Of a stretch of DNA of 64,000 bases, positions 17,635 through 26,573 are shown piece by piece. Position 1 is the stretch's first letter. Each line of letters starts with the position of its first letter. The notes beneath the pieces were generated by a model. That model was not told the DNA's origin. It saw only the letters and a list, made by a program, of their open reading frames with translations, and ran no database searches. The stretch comes from Kribbella voronezhensis. GTDB lineage: Bacteria; Actinomycetota; Actinomycetes; Propionibacteriales; Kribbellaceae. The stretch lies in the NCBI RefSeq assembly GCF_004365175.1, contig NZ_SOCE01000002.1, positions 1,116,001 to 1,180,000 on the forward strand, given 5' to 3'. Made by a program: the position numbers and the translations under genes.

Positions 17635-18837
17635 GTGAAGACCATCGAAGACCTCGGTGACGTGGCGGGCCGCAGAGTGCTGGTGCGCTCCGACCTCAAC
17701 GTCCCGATTGAGGGCGACAAGATCGGCGACGACGGCCGCATTCGCGCCAGCCTGCCGACCCTGGTGAAGCTGGCCAAGGCCGGCGCCAAGGTGATCGTCA
17801 CGGCACACCTCGGCCGCCCCAAGGGCAAGCCGAACCCTGAGTTCACGCTGGCCCCGGTGGCCAAGCGGCTCGGTGAGCTGCTGGCGCCCGAGGGCATCAC
17901 CGTCCACTTCGCGACCGACGTGACCGGCGACAGCGCCCAGGAAGCCGTCCAGGAGCTGGACGAGGGCGAGGTCCTGCTGCTCGAGAACGTCCGGTACGAC
18001 CCGCGCGAGGAGAGCAAGGACGAGGCCGAGCGCGGTGCGCTGGCCGACGAGCTCGCCGGCCTGGCCGACGTGTTCGTCAGCGACGGCTTCGGCGTAGTAC
18101 ACCGCAAGCAGGCCAGTGTGTACGACGTGGCCCGCAAGCTCCCGCACGCCGCCGGTGGCCTGGTGCTCGCCGAGGTCGAGGTGCTGAAGAAGCTCACCGA
18201 GGACCCGGCCCGTCCGTACGTCGTCGTCCTCGGTGGCGCGAAGGTCTCGGACAAGCTGGCCGTGATCGACAACCTGATCGCCAAGGCCGACAAGCTGCTG
18301 ATCGGTGGCGGCATGGTGTTCACCTTCCTCAAGGCCCAGGGTCACGAGGTCGGCAAGAGCCTGCTCGAGGAAGACCAGGTCGAGGCGGTCAAGGGCTACT
18401 TGGCGACCGCGAAGGACAAGGGTGTCGAGATCGTGCTGCCGACCGACATCGTGGTCGCGCCCGAGTTCAAGGCCGACGCGCCCGCAACGGTGGTCGCCGC
18501 CGACGCGATCCCGGCCGATCAGCTCGGCCTGGACATCGGCCCGGACTCCGGCCAGGCGTTCGCCGCCGAGATCGCCGGCGCCAAGACCGTGTTCTGGAAC
18601 GGCCCGATGGGTGTCTTCGAGATGGAGGCGTTCGCCGGTGGAACCAAGGCCGTCGCGCAGGCGTTGACCGAGGTGGACGGGCTCAGCGTGGTGGGTGGTG
18701 GCGACTCGGCCGCCGCAGTACGGCAGCTGGGCTTCGCCGACGATCAGTTCGGGCACATCTCCACCGGCGGTGGCGCTTCGCTCGAATACCTGGAGGGCAA
18801 AGAGCTCCCGGGTCTTGCTGTGCTGGAAGAGGACTGA
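17635..18837 (+). CDS. pgk: Phosphoglycerate kinase
   Basis: This 400-aa enzyme makes ATP and 3-phosphoglycerate from 1,3-bisphosphoglycerate. Visible family blocks are RSDLNVPI near residue 17, the substrate-binding HLGRPKGKPNPEF, GGAKVSDKLAVIDNL in the middle hinge, and the nucleotide loop VVGGGDSAAAV with STGGGASLEYLEGKELPG near the end. GTG at 17635 has a gaagga site upstream. tpiA follows after 7 bp, so the two are co-transcribed. Confidence 0.98.
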   Translation: MKTIEDLGDVAGRRVLVRSDLNVPIEGDKIGDDGRIRASLPTLVKLAKAGAKVIVTAHLGRPKGKPNPEFTLAPVAKRLGELLAPEGITVHFATDVTGDSAQEAVQELDEGEVLLLENVRYDPREESKDEAERGALADELAGLADVFVSDGFGVVHRKQASVYDVARKLPHAAGGLVLAEVEVLKKLTEDPARPYVVVLGGAKVSDKLAVIDNLIAKADKLLIGGGMVFTFLKAQGHEVGKSLLEEDQVEAVKGYLATAKDKGVEIVLPTDIVVAPEFKADAPATVVAADAIPADQLGLDIGPDSGQAFAAEIAGAKTVFWNGPMGVFEMEAFAGGTKAVAQALTEVDGLSVVGGGDSAAAVRQLGFADDQFGHISTGGGASLEYLEGKELPGLAVLEED

Positions 18838-18844
18838 CACCAAA

Positions 18845-19654
18845 ATGGCTGATAACGCTGCCCGTAAGCCGTTGATGGCGGGCAACTGGAAGATGAACGT
18901 CAACCACGTCGAGGCTGTGCACCTGCTGCAGAAGCTGAGCTGGACGCTGCAGGACAAGAAGCACGACTTCGAGCGGGTCGAGGTGGCCGTGCTGCCGCCG
19001 TTCACCGACATCCGCAGCGTGCAGACGCTCGTCGACGGCGACCGGATGAAGATCGTGTACGGCGCGCAGGATGTCTCCCAGCACGACGAGGGCGCTTACA
19101 CCGGCGAGATCTCGGCGGCGATGCTGGCCAAGCTCGGCTGCAGCTACGTGCTGGTCGGACACTCCGAGCGGCGGCAGTACCACGGCGAGGACGACGCCCT
19201 GGTGAACGCCAAGACCGTCAAGGCACTGGCAGCCGGCATCACGCCGATCGTCTGCGTGGGCGAGGGGCTGGAGATCCGCAAGGCCGACGGGCACGTGGCG
19301 CACTGCGTGCAGCAGATCGACGGCGCGCTGGCCGGCCTGAAGGCGGACGACGTGCGCAAGCTGGTGATCGCGTACGAGCCGGTCTGGGCGATCGGTACCG
19401 GCGAGGTCGCCACCCCCGAGGACGCCCAGGAGGTCTGCGCCGCGATCCGGGCCCGGCTGGAGGAGACTTTCTCGCCGTCCGTGGCCGACGCGGTACGGAT
19501 TCTGTACGGGGGGTCGGTGAAGATGAGCAGTGCAGGTGGCATCATGGCCCAGCCGGATGTCGACGGCTGCCTGGTGGGCGGTGCAAGCCTTAAGGTGGAC
19601 GAGTTCGCCGGTATCTGCCGTTACCTGGACCTTCAGTTAGGCTACTCCTCGTGA
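18845..19654 (+). CDS. tpiA: Triose-phosphate isomerase
   Basis: The 269-aa product interconverts dihydroxyacetone phosphate and glyceraldehyde-3-phosphate. It shows AGNWKMN (catalytic Lys near residue 13), GHSERR (catalytic His near 102) and AYEPVWAIGTG (catalytic Glu near 178), followed by the phosphate-gripping GGSVK. ATG at 18845 starts MADNAARKPLMAGNWKMN. The longer in-frame extension into pgk is a shadow. Its stop overlaps the secG start by 4 nt. Confidence 0.98.
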   Translation: MADNAARKPLMAGNWKMNVNHVEAVHLLQKLSWTLQDKKHDFERVEVAVLPPFTDIRSVQTLVDGDRMKIVYGAQDVSQHDEGAYTGEISAAMLAKLGCSYVLVGHSERRQYHGEDDALVNAKTVKALAAGITPIVCVGEGLEIRKADGHVAHCVQQIDGALAGLKADDVRKLVIAYEPVWAIGTGEVATPEDAQEVCAAIRARLEETFSPSVADAVRILYGGSVKMSSAGGIMAQPDVDGCLVGGASLKVDEFAGICRYLDLQLGYSS

Positions 19655-19884
19655 TTCTCGCTTTTCAGATCGTCGTCGTCATCTGCAGCCTGATCCTGAC
19701 GCTGCTCGTGCTGCTGCACAAAGGCCGCGGTGGTGGCCTTTCCGACCTGTTCGGTGGTGGGGTCTCGTCCAGCCTGGGCGGTTCCTCGGTCGCCGAGCGG
19801 AACCTCGACCGGATCACGATCGGCGTCGGCCTGATCTGGTTCGCGGCCATCGTCGCGCTCGGCCTGCTGTACAAGCTCGGCTGA
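19651..19884 (+). CDS. secG: Protein-export membrane protein SecG
   Basis: The 77-aa protein has two membrane helices (LAFQIVVVICSLILTLLVLL and ITIGVGLIWFAAIVALGLLY) joined by the Gly-rich SecG loop RGGGLSDLFGGG. It joins SecYE in the translocon. The GTG start overlaps tpiA by 4 nt. A glycolysis-secG linkage is usual in actinobacteria. Confidence 0.95.
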   Translation: MILAFQIVVVICSLILTLLVLLHKGRGGGLSDLFGGGVSSSLGGSSVAERNLDRITIGVGLIWFAAIVALGLLYKLG

Positions 19885-19900
19885 GAGGGGAGTAGCTCCC

Positions 19901-20260
19901 ATGCCTGGTGGTGGCAGTGCGATTCGAGGTAGCCGGGTCGGCGCCGGACCGATGGGCGAGGCGGAGCGCGGCGACACCGCGCCCCGGCAGCGCGTCGTGT
20001 TCTTCTGTGCCAACGGACACGAGACCGCGACCGTTTTCGCGGTCGAGGCAGCGGTCCCGGAGGCCTGGGACTGTCCGAGGTGCGGTCTGCCGACCAGCAC
20101 CGACGTCAACAACCCACCGCCGCCCACCAAGATCGAGCCGTACAAGACGCACCTCGCCTACGTGAAGGAGCGTCGCAGCGAGTCCGAAGCCGCCGAGATC
20201 CTCGAAGAGGCTCTCGAGAAGCTCCGGGCCCGCCGCGCCCGCGGCGAAGTCATCTTCTGA
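19901..20260 (+). CDS. rbpA: RNA polymerase-binding protein RbpA
   Basis: RbpA binds the primary sigma factor and stabilises the open promoter complex in actinobacteria. The 119-aa product shows the N-terminal RGSRVG tail element, the zinc-type core with CANGHE and CPRCGLP, and the C-terminal sigma-interaction helix (KTHLAYVKERRSESEAAEIL). ATG at 19901 follows gagagggg. It lies 16 bp after secG and ends at a long bidirectional terminator. Confidence 0.93.
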   Translation: MPGGGSAIRGSRVGAGPMGEAERGDTAPRQRVVFFCANGHETATVFAVEAAVPEAWDCPRCGLPTSTDVNNPPPPTKIEPYKTHLAYVKERRSESEAAEILEEALEKLRARRARGEVIF

Positions 20261-20313
20261 GCACGACAAACCCGGGCGGTCCCTGGAGAAGGGGCCGCCC
20301 GGGTTTGTCGTGC
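20261..20313. terminator. Bidirectional terminator between rbpA and pgl
   Basis: A 23-bp stem (19 perfect pairs plus a G-T pair and three G-C pairs) with a 7-nt loop separates two convergent operons. Confidence 0.9.
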
Positions 20314-20314
20314 C

Positions 20315-21037
20315 TCAGGAAGACTTCAGCCGCGAGGCCGCGGCGTCGTCCAGTAGCCAGAGGGTTCGGTCGAGGCCCCTCGGAGTCGCAGCTGGGACGT
20401 CGCCACCTGATACGGCCGTCGCCACCGCGTCCGCCTTGTCGTCGCCCGACACCACGAACCAGACCTCGCGTGACCGGCCCAGCGTCGGGAACGTCAGCGA
20501 AACCCGCGTCGGCGGAGGCTTGGGGGAGTCGTGGACAGCGACCGCCCACCGGTCCTGCTCGGCCAGCTCCGGATAGCCAGGGAACAGCGACGCCACGTGC
20601 CCGTCCGGTCCCACGCCCAGCATCAGTACGTCGAAAGTCCGCACTCCGCTGGCCGCCAGTTCGGCCGCGTAAGCCTCAGCCGCCGCCTCCGGCCCCTGAC
20701 CGCTGTCAGCCGCCATCGGGTGCACGCGCGCCGGATCGACGTCGACATGGGACAGCAGCGCGTCCCGAGCCTGGGTCTCGTTGCGCTCGGGATCGCCGGC
20801 GGGCAGGAAGCGTTCGTCGCCCCACCAGAACTCCACCCGCCGCCAGTCGATCGCGTGCCGCGCCGGGGACTCCGCCACGGCTCCGTAGACCTTCGCCGCG
20901 ACGCGGCCGCCGGTGAGCACCACCTGCGCGATGCCACCGGCGACCTGGGCGTCGATCAGCCGGGTGATCAGCCTGGCCGCGACGGCGTGGACCAGGCCCT
21001 CGGCGTCGCGGTTGAGCAGGATCTCGGGCGAACTCAT
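20315..21037 (-). CDS. pgl: 6-phosphogluconolactonase
   Basis: Pgl hydrolyses 6-phosphogluconolactone, the second step of the oxidative pentose phosphate pathway. The 240-aa protein has VEFWWGDERFLP (near residue 68), GVGPDGHVASLFPG (near 140) and a conserved RVSLTFPTL block. Its ATG overlaps the opcA stop by one base (TGATG), so it is translated right after opcA. It is the last gene of the tkt-pgl operon. Confidence 0.96.
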   Translation of the reverse strand: MSSPEILLNRDAEGLVHAVAARLITRLIDAQVAGGIAQVVLTGGRVAAKVYGAVAESPARHAIDWRRVEFWWGDERFLPAGDPERNETQARDALLSHVDVDPARVHPMAADSGQGPEAAAEAYAAELAASGVRTFDVLMLGVGPDGHVASLFPGYPELAEQDRWAVAVHDSPKPPPTRVSLTFPTLGRSREVWFVVSGDDKADAVATAVSGGDVPAATPRGLDRTLWLLDDAAASRLKSS

Positions 21038-22275
21038 CAGCGCCCCGCCACCTTCTTCGCAGCCGCCTTCCGGGCCGGCGCCTTCTTCGCGACGGCCTTC
21101 TTGGCGGTCGCCGACTTGCGCGCCGACTTCGCCGCCGCGCTGGCCTTCTTGGCCACCGTCTTCTTGGCCGCGGTCTTCCGGCCGGCCGTCTTCTGAGCGG
21201 TAGAAGACTTCTGAGCGGACGAGGACGCCCGGCCCCCACCTGACCGGGCGGCGGCCTCGAGTTCCGGCGAGGCGGCCTTGCCCGAGACCTTCGTCGTACG
21301 GGCTGCTGCCTTCTCTGCCGCGGTCTGTGCGGACCGTCGGTCGACATCGCTGACCGTCTTCGCCGACGCGGGCATCTTCTCCCGCTCGACGAGGCAGCCG
21401 AGCGTCTGCGCGTACACGTCGTCAGGGTCGAGTCGCCGCAGTTCCTCGCTCAGCAGCTCCGAGGTGTTCCGCCGCTTCAACGCGACGGGCCGGTCCGGCT
21501 GGCCAGGAATGCTGAACGTCGCCACCGCACCGTCCGGCCGCGTCAACGCGATCGGCCCGGCGGGCGTGAACATCCGTACGGCGGTGATGCCGGGCCCTCG
21601 CGAGTTCCGCTGCTCCACCGGTACGCCGAGGCGGCACTGCAGCCAGGCGGCCATCAGATCCGCACTCGCGTTGCCCTTGGCCGACACCACCTCGGCGCCG
21701 GTCACCTTCGTCGGGTACTGGTCGAGCGCCGCGGCCATCAAGGCACGCCAAGGCGTCAGTCGGCTCCACGCGAAGTCGGTGTCGCCCGGCGCATAGCCCT
21801 CCGCCCGCGCGGTGAAGTCCGCGCCCCGCCGGGTCGCGGCCGCATCGGTGACCCGGCGACGGCCGAGTGCGCCGAGCGGGTCCTCGTTCGGAACCTTCGG
21901 CCCGCCTCCTGGCCACCAGACGATGACGGGGGAGTCGGGCAGCAGCAGCGGGGTGATGACGGACTCGGGCACCTTGGCCAGCTCGCCGTGCAGCCGCAGC
22001 AACACCGCCTCGCCCGGAATCCCTTCACCGACGCGTACTTCGGCGTCGAGGCCACCCGCGCCGCGCCCAGGCCGCAGGATCGCCACCAGCACCCGTGACG
22101 GGTGCTCGCGACCGGCTTCGTTCGCCGCCTTCATCGCGTCGTGGTGCGAGGCCTCGTCGACGACCACCACGATGGTGCCGACCATGCCCATCGCCGGTGA
22201 GCCGGCGTTGCGGCGGGCTCTCAGCAGGGCCGAGGCGATCTCCGCCGACGTGGTGCTGGTGAGGTCGATGATCAT
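21037..22275 (-). CDS. opcA: Glucose-6-phosphate dehydrogenase assembly protein OpcA with histone-H1-like tail
   Basis: OpcA is needed for full glucose-6-phosphate dehydrogenase activity in actinobacteria and cyanobacteria. The 412-aa product starts MIIDLTSTTSAEIASALLRA and carries the family core to about residue 310 (VIVWWPGGGP; ARAEGYAPGDTDFAWSRLTP). The last ~75 residues are unlike the core. They are Lys/Ala repeats (AAKKTVAKKASAAAKS, AKKAVAKKAPARKAAAKK) resembling the C-terminal domain of histone H1 or actinobacterial HupB. The start at 22275 overlaps zwf by 4 nt, and a longer frame into zwf is a shadow. The tail could bind nucleic acid or polyphosphate; that is inference. Confidence 0.93.
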   Translation of the reverse strand: MIIDLTSTTSAEIASALLRARRNAGSPAMGMVGTIVVVVDEASHHDAMKAANEAGREHPSRVLVAILRPGRGAGGLDAEVRVGEGIPGEAVLLRLHGELAKVPESVITPLLLPDSPVIVWWPGGGPKVPNEDPLGALGRRRVTDAAATRRGADFTARAEGYAPGDTDFAWSRLTPWRALMAAALDQYPTKVTGAEVVSAKGNASADLMAAWLQCRLGVPVEQRNSRGPGITAVRMFTPAGPIALTRPDGAVATFSIPGQPDRPVALKRRNTSELLSEELRRLDPDDVYAQTLGCLVEREKMPASAKTVSDVDRRSAQTAAEKAAARTTKVSGKAASPELEAAARSGGGRASSSAQKSSTAQKTAGRKTAAKKTVAKKASAAAKSARKSATAKKAVAKKAPARKAAAKKVAGR

Positions 22276-23822
22276 GGCCGCCTCCAGGCGCGTCCGTCGC
22301 GGGCGAGCATCTCGTGGGCGGAGTCGGGTCCCCAGGCACCGGAGGCGTACTGCTCCGGCTTGCCGTGTTCGGCCCAGTAGTTGATCACCGGGTCGAGGAT
22401 CTTCCAGCCGAGTTCGACCTCCGTGTGCTGCGGGAACAGCGGCGGGTCGCCGAGCAGTACGTCGAGGATGAGCCGCTCGTACGCCTCGGGGGAGGACTCG
22501 GTGAAGGACCCGCCGTACGCGAAGTCCATGTTCACGTCGCGGATCTCCATCATCGTGCCGGGGACCTTCGCCCCGAACCGCATGGTGATGCCCTCGTCCG
22601 GCTGGATCCGCATCACCAGCGCGTTCTGGCCGAGTTCCTCGGTCTCCGTCTTGGTGAACGGCAGGTGTGGCGCGCGCTTGAACATCACGGCCACCTCGGT
22701 GACGCGGCGCCCCAGCCGCTTGCCGGTCCGCAGGTAGAACGGCACGCCGGCCCAGCGGCGGGTGTCCACGTCGACGCGCAGCGCGGCGAAGGTCTCCGTG
22801 GCCGAGTCGGCGGGAATCCCGTCCTCCTGCAGGTAGCCCTTCACCTTCAGGCCACCGGCCCAGCCCGCGGCGTACTGACCGCGTGCCGTGTGCAGGTCGA
22901 GGCGCTCCGGCAGCTTCACGGCCGCCAGCACCTTCTTCTTCTCCTGGCGCAGCGACCAGGCGTCGAAGCTGACCGGCTCCTCCATCGCGATCAGCGCGAG
23001 CAACTGGAGGAGGTGGTTCTGGATCACGTCGCGGGCGGCGCCGATGCCGTCGTAGTACCCGGCGCGGCCGCCGATGCCGATGTCCTCGGCCATCGTGATC
23101 TGCACGTGGTCGACGTAGTGGCTGTTCCAGACCGGCTCGAACATGGCGTTGGCGAACCGCAGCGCCAGCATGTTCTGGACGGTCTCCTTGCCCAGGTAGT
23201 GGTCGATCCGGAAGACCGCCTCGGGCGGGAAGACGGACTCGACCACCCGGTTCAGTTCCCGGGCGCTCTTCAGGTCGTGCCCGAACGGCTTCTCGATCAC
23301 GACCCGGCGCCACGAGCCCGGGGTCTCCTTGGTCAGCCCGTGCTCGTTCAGCTGCTGCACGACCTGCGGGAACAGCCCCGGCGGGATGGACAGGTAGAAG
23401 GCGTGGTTGCCGCCCGTACCGCGGTTGACGTCGAGCTCGTCCACGGTTTCCTTGAGCCGCTTGAACGCCTCGTCGTCGGTGAGGTCACCCGGAACGAAGC
23501 GGAAGCCCTCGGCGAGCTGCTGCCAGACCTCCTCGCGGAACGGCGTCCGCGCGTGCTCCTTGACGGAGTCGTGCACGATCTGGGCGAAGTCCTGGTTGCT
23601 GAAGTCACGCCGGGCGAAGCCGACCAGGGCGAAACCGGGCGGCAACAGGCCCCGGTTCGCCAGGTCGTACACCGCCGGCATCAGCTTCTTGCGAGCCAGG
23701 TCACCGGTGACGCCGAAGATCACCAGGCTGCAGGGCCCGGCGATCCTGGGGAGCCGCCGGTCCTGGGGATCCCGCAGCGGGTTCACCGGGGCGGTGGGCT
23801 CCTCGTCGAGCTCTGCGGTCAT
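22272..23822 (-). CDS. zwf: Glucose-6-phosphate 1-dehydrogenase
   Basis: Zwf oxidises glucose-6-phosphate to the lactone with NADP+. The 516-aa product shows the dinucleotide-binding GVTGDLARKKLMPAVYDL (near residue 38) and the active-site block RIDHYLGKETVQNM (near 200). It overlaps pgi by 4 nt upstream and opcA by 4 nt downstream, which implies coupled translation of pgi, the enzyme and its assembly factor. Confidence 0.98.
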   Translation of the reverse strand: MTAELDEEPTAPVNPLRDPQDRRLPRIAGPCSLVIFGVTGDLARKKLMPAVYDLANRGLLPPGFALVGFARRDFSNQDFAQIVHDSVKEHARTPFREEVWQQLAEGFRFVPGDLTDDEAFKRLKETVDELDVNRGTGGNHAFYLSIPPGLFPQVVQQLNEHGLTKETPGSWRRVVIEKPFGHDLKSARELNRVVESVFPPEAVFRIDHYLGKETVQNMLALRFANAMFEPVWNSHYVDHVQITMAEDIGIGGRAGYYDGIGAARDVIQNHLLQLLALIAMEEPVSFDAWSLRQEKKKVLAAVKLPERLDLHTARGQYAAGWAGGLKVKGYLQEDGIPADSATETFAALRVDVDTRRWAGVPFYLRTGKRLGRRVTEVAVMFKRAPHLPFTKTETEELGQNALVMRIQPDEGITMRFGAKVPGTMMEIRDVNMDFAYGGSFTESSPEAYERLILDVLLGDPPLFPQHTEVELGWKILDPVINYWAEHGKPEQYASGAWGPDSAHEMLARDGRAWRRP

Positions 23823-25432
23823 GCGCCGCCGTCCTCCGATTTGTCAGGTGCGTCGAGTAGGGAGATCAGCTGCTCCACCCCGGCGGCGGGATCGGTGAGG
23901 TGCAGCCGTAGTACGGGACGGCCACGGTCGGCCAGTACGCCGGCGTCGCCCGCGGCCTGGGCCGAGATCAGGGTGCCGAACGAGAACGGGCGGTCCGGGA
24001 TCTCGACGTCGGTCGATTCCGACGAGGTGATCTGCAGGAACACACCCTGCGGGTGGCCGCCCTTGTGGTACTGCCCGGTGGAGTGCAGGAACCGCGGTCC
24101 CCAGCCGAATGTGACCGGCCGGCCGGTACGGCTGCTCAGAGCGGGGCGGATGGAGATCAGGTTCTCGTCGCGCTCGGAGTCCAGGTACGCCATCACAGCG
24201 AGGTAGCCGTCCTCGCCGAGCTTGCTCAGCAGCGAGTCGAGCGCACCCTTGACCGTGTCGACGCCGTCGAGCAGACCCTCGGTCGCCCTGACCTCTACAG
24301 CACCGTCGGTGAAGGCAGCAGCCTCCGGCTCGGGCTGAGCATCCAGCAGACCGCGGGCGGCCTTCTTGGCGCTCTCCACGTCCGGCTGGTCGAACGGGTT
24401 GATCCCGAGCAGGTAACCGGCCACAGCAGTGGCCGTCTCCCACAACAGCATCTGCCCGCCGAGCGAACCAGACGTCAGAGCAGTCGGTACGTCACTGGTC
24501 GCCTTGTCGGCCAGCAGCGCGTTGGTGATGTCCGGCGCGTTGCTGTGCAGCTCCGGTGCGTGCAGGCCCTTCACTGCGACGGGCAGCACGCCGGTGCCGT
24601 TCTTTCCGGTGCTCTCGGCAATCAACTGCTCAGCCCAGTCGGGGAACCCGACGATGTCGGTGCCGTCGGCCGTGATGATCGCCTTGTCCCGGCCCGGGCT
24701 GCCGGCCAGTACTGCGCCCAGCAGCAGCGCCGGGTTGTCCGCGGAGTCGGCCTGCAAGACGGGAGCGGCCTCGGCCGCTTGGTCCAGCAGCTCAGCGATG
24801 TCGGCGCCCGCAAGCCCCGACGGGACGAGCCCGAAGGCGGTGAGCGCGCTGTAGCGTCCACCGACGTTGGGGTCGGCCAGGAAGGTCTTGCGGTAGCCCT
24901 CGTCGGCCGCGAGCTTCTCGAACGGCGATCCCGGATCCGTCACGACGACGACCCGCGAGGCCGCGTCGATCCCCGCGTCCGCGAACGCCTTGACGAACAC
25001 CCGCCGCTGACTGTCGGTCTCGACCGTGCCGCCCGACTTGCTCGACACGACGATCACGGTGCGCTGCAGGTCGCCCGCCAGCGCCCGCGCGATCACGCTC
25101 GGGTTGGTCGAGTCCAGGACGACGAGCTCGACGCCGGCCGTCTTGGTGATCACCTCGGGAGCCAGTGACGAACCGCCCATGCCCGCGAGCACGATCCGGT
25201 CCAGGCCCTCGGCGCGCAGGTCGGCCAGCAGTGCCTCGATCTCGGCCAGCAGTGGCCGCGACGTCTCGTGCAGGTCGACCCAGTTGAGCCGGATCGCCGA
25301 CTCGGACTCGGCCTCCGGACCCCAGACGGTGGCGTCCTTGGCCGCGATCCGGGAGGCGATCTTCTCCGCGACGAGCCGCTCGATCGTCTCGGCCCAGTCG
25401 CCGTTGACTGCGGTGACGGTCGGAGCGCTCAC
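23819..25432 (-). CDS. pgi: Glucose-6-phosphate isomerase (actinobacterial type)
   Basis: The 537-aa protein has the sugar-isomerase blocks GMGGSSLAPEV (near residue 85), SSKSGGTVETDSQ (near 130) and WETATAVAGYLLGINPFDQP. This is the form found beside tal and zwf in actinomycetes. It links glycolysis to the pentose phosphate operon by converting glucose-6-phosphate to fructose-6-phosphate. It overlaps tal and zwf by 4 nt each. Confidence 0.95.
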   Translation of the reverse strand: MSAPTVTAVNGDWAETIERLVAEKIASRIAAKDATVWGPEAESESAIRLNWVDLHETSRPLLAEIEALLADLRAEGLDRIVLAGMGGSSLAPEVITKTAGVELVVLDSTNPSVIARALAGDLQRTVIVVSSKSGGTVETDSQRRVFVKAFADAGIDAASRVVVVTDPGSPFEKLAADEGYRKTFLADPNVGGRYSALTAFGLVPSGLAGADIAELLDQAAEAAPVLQADSADNPALLLGAVLAGSPGRDKAIITADGTDIVGFPDWAEQLIAESTGKNGTGVLPVAVKGLHAPELHSNAPDITNALLADKATSDVPTALTSGSLGGQMLLWETATAVAGYLLGINPFDQPDVESAKKAARGLLDAQPEPEAAAFTDGAVEVRATEGLLDGVDTVKGALDSLLSKLGEDGYLAVMAYLDSERDENLISIRPALSSRTGRPVTFGWGPRFLHSTGQYHKGGHPQGVFLQITSSESTDVEIPDRPFSFGTLISAQAAGDAGVLADRGRPVLRLHLTDPAAGVEQLISLLDAPDKSEDGGA

Positions 25433-26538
25433 TTGGTGGCCGCCTTGAGGGCCGACGTGACGGTGTCCTGCAGCTCGGTCCAGGAGGCGTCGAACTTGCT
25501 GACGCCCTCGTCCTCGAGCACCTGGACGACCTCGTCGTACGAGATGCCGAGTGCCTCGAGGTCCGCGATCACCTTGCGGTCGGCGTCGTACTTGCCGCGC
25601 ACGGTGTCACCCGGCACCTCGCCGTGGTCGGCGAACGCGTCGATGGTTGCCTGCGGCATCGTGTTCACGACGCCGCGGGTGATCAGCTGCTCGACGTACA
25701 TGGTGTCCTTGTACGCCGGGTCCTTCACGCCCGTGGACGCCCACAGCGGGCGCTGCGGCTTGGCGCCGGCGGTCTCGATCTCGCGCCAGCGGTCGGAGGA
25801 GAAGATCTCCTCGTAGGCCTCGAACGCGAGCCGGGCGTTGGCGATCGCGGCCTTGCCCCGCAGCGCCTTCGCCTCGTCGGTCCCGATCGCGTCGAGGCGC
25901 TTGTCGACCTCGGTGTCGACCCGGCTGACGAAGAAGGACGCGACGCTGCCGAGCTTGGTCACGTCGTGACCGTTGTCGATCGCCTTCTCCAGACCGGTCA
26001 GGAACGCGTCCACGACCGCCTTGTACCGCTCCAGCGAGAAGATCAGCGTCACGTTCACACTGATGCCCTGGGCAAGCGTCTCGGCGATCGCCGGGATGCC
26101 TTCCTTGGTGGCCGGGATCTTCACGAAGACGTTCTCCCGGCCGACGGTCTCCCACAGCTCCTTGGCCTGGGCGATCGTCTTCGCGGTGTCGCGGGCCAGC
26201 CCGGGCTCGACCTCGATCGAGACCCGGCCGTCGACACCCTCGGAGTCGTCGTAGACCGGCTTGAACAGGTCGGCGGCGTCCCGGACGTCGTCGGTGGTGA
26301 TCACCCGGATCGCCTGGTCGGTGGAGACGCCGTCGGCGGCGAGGGTGTGCACCTGGTCGGCGTACGCGTTCGCGTCGGAGATGGCCTTGGCGAAGATCGT
26401 CGGGTTGGTGGTCACCCCGCTGACGTGCTGGTCGTGGATCAGGGTTTCCAGGCTGCCGCTGGTGAGCCGCTGCCGGGAGAGGTCGTCGAGCCAGATGGAA
26501 ACCCCGGCGTCGGCGAGGTCTTTCAAACGATCGGTCAT
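25429..26538 (-). CDS. tal: Transaldolase
   Basis: Transaldolase moves a dihydroxyacetone unit between sugar phosphates in the non-oxidative branch. The 369-aa product begins MTDRLKDLADAGVSIWLDDL and carries HVSGVTTNPTIFAKAIS, the Schiff-base lysine block NVFVKIPATKEGIPAI (near residue 140) and the NVTLIFSLERYKAV block. Its length fits the actinobacterial form. It follows tkt after 35 bp. Confidence 0.97.
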   Translation of the reverse strand: MTDRLKDLADAGVSIWLDDLSRQRLTSGSLETLIHDQHVSGVTTNPTIFAKAISDANAYADQVHTLAADGVSTDQAIRVITTDDVRDAADLFKPVYDDSEGVDGRVSIEVEPGLARDTAKTIAQAKELWETVGRENVFVKIPATKEGIPAIAETLAQGISVNVTLIFSLERYKAVVDAFLTGLEKAIDNGHDVTKLGSVASFFVSRVDTEVDKRLDAIGTDEAKALRGKAAIANARLAFEAYEEIFSSDRWREIETAGAKPQRPLWASTGVKDPAYKDTMYVEQLITRGVVNTMPQATIDAFADHGEVPGDTVRGKYDADRKVIADLEALGISYDEVVQVLEDEGVSKFDASWTELQDTVTSALKAATK

Positions 26539-26573
26539 GTCCGAAGCCCTCCGAAATGTTCTGTTGTGGATGG

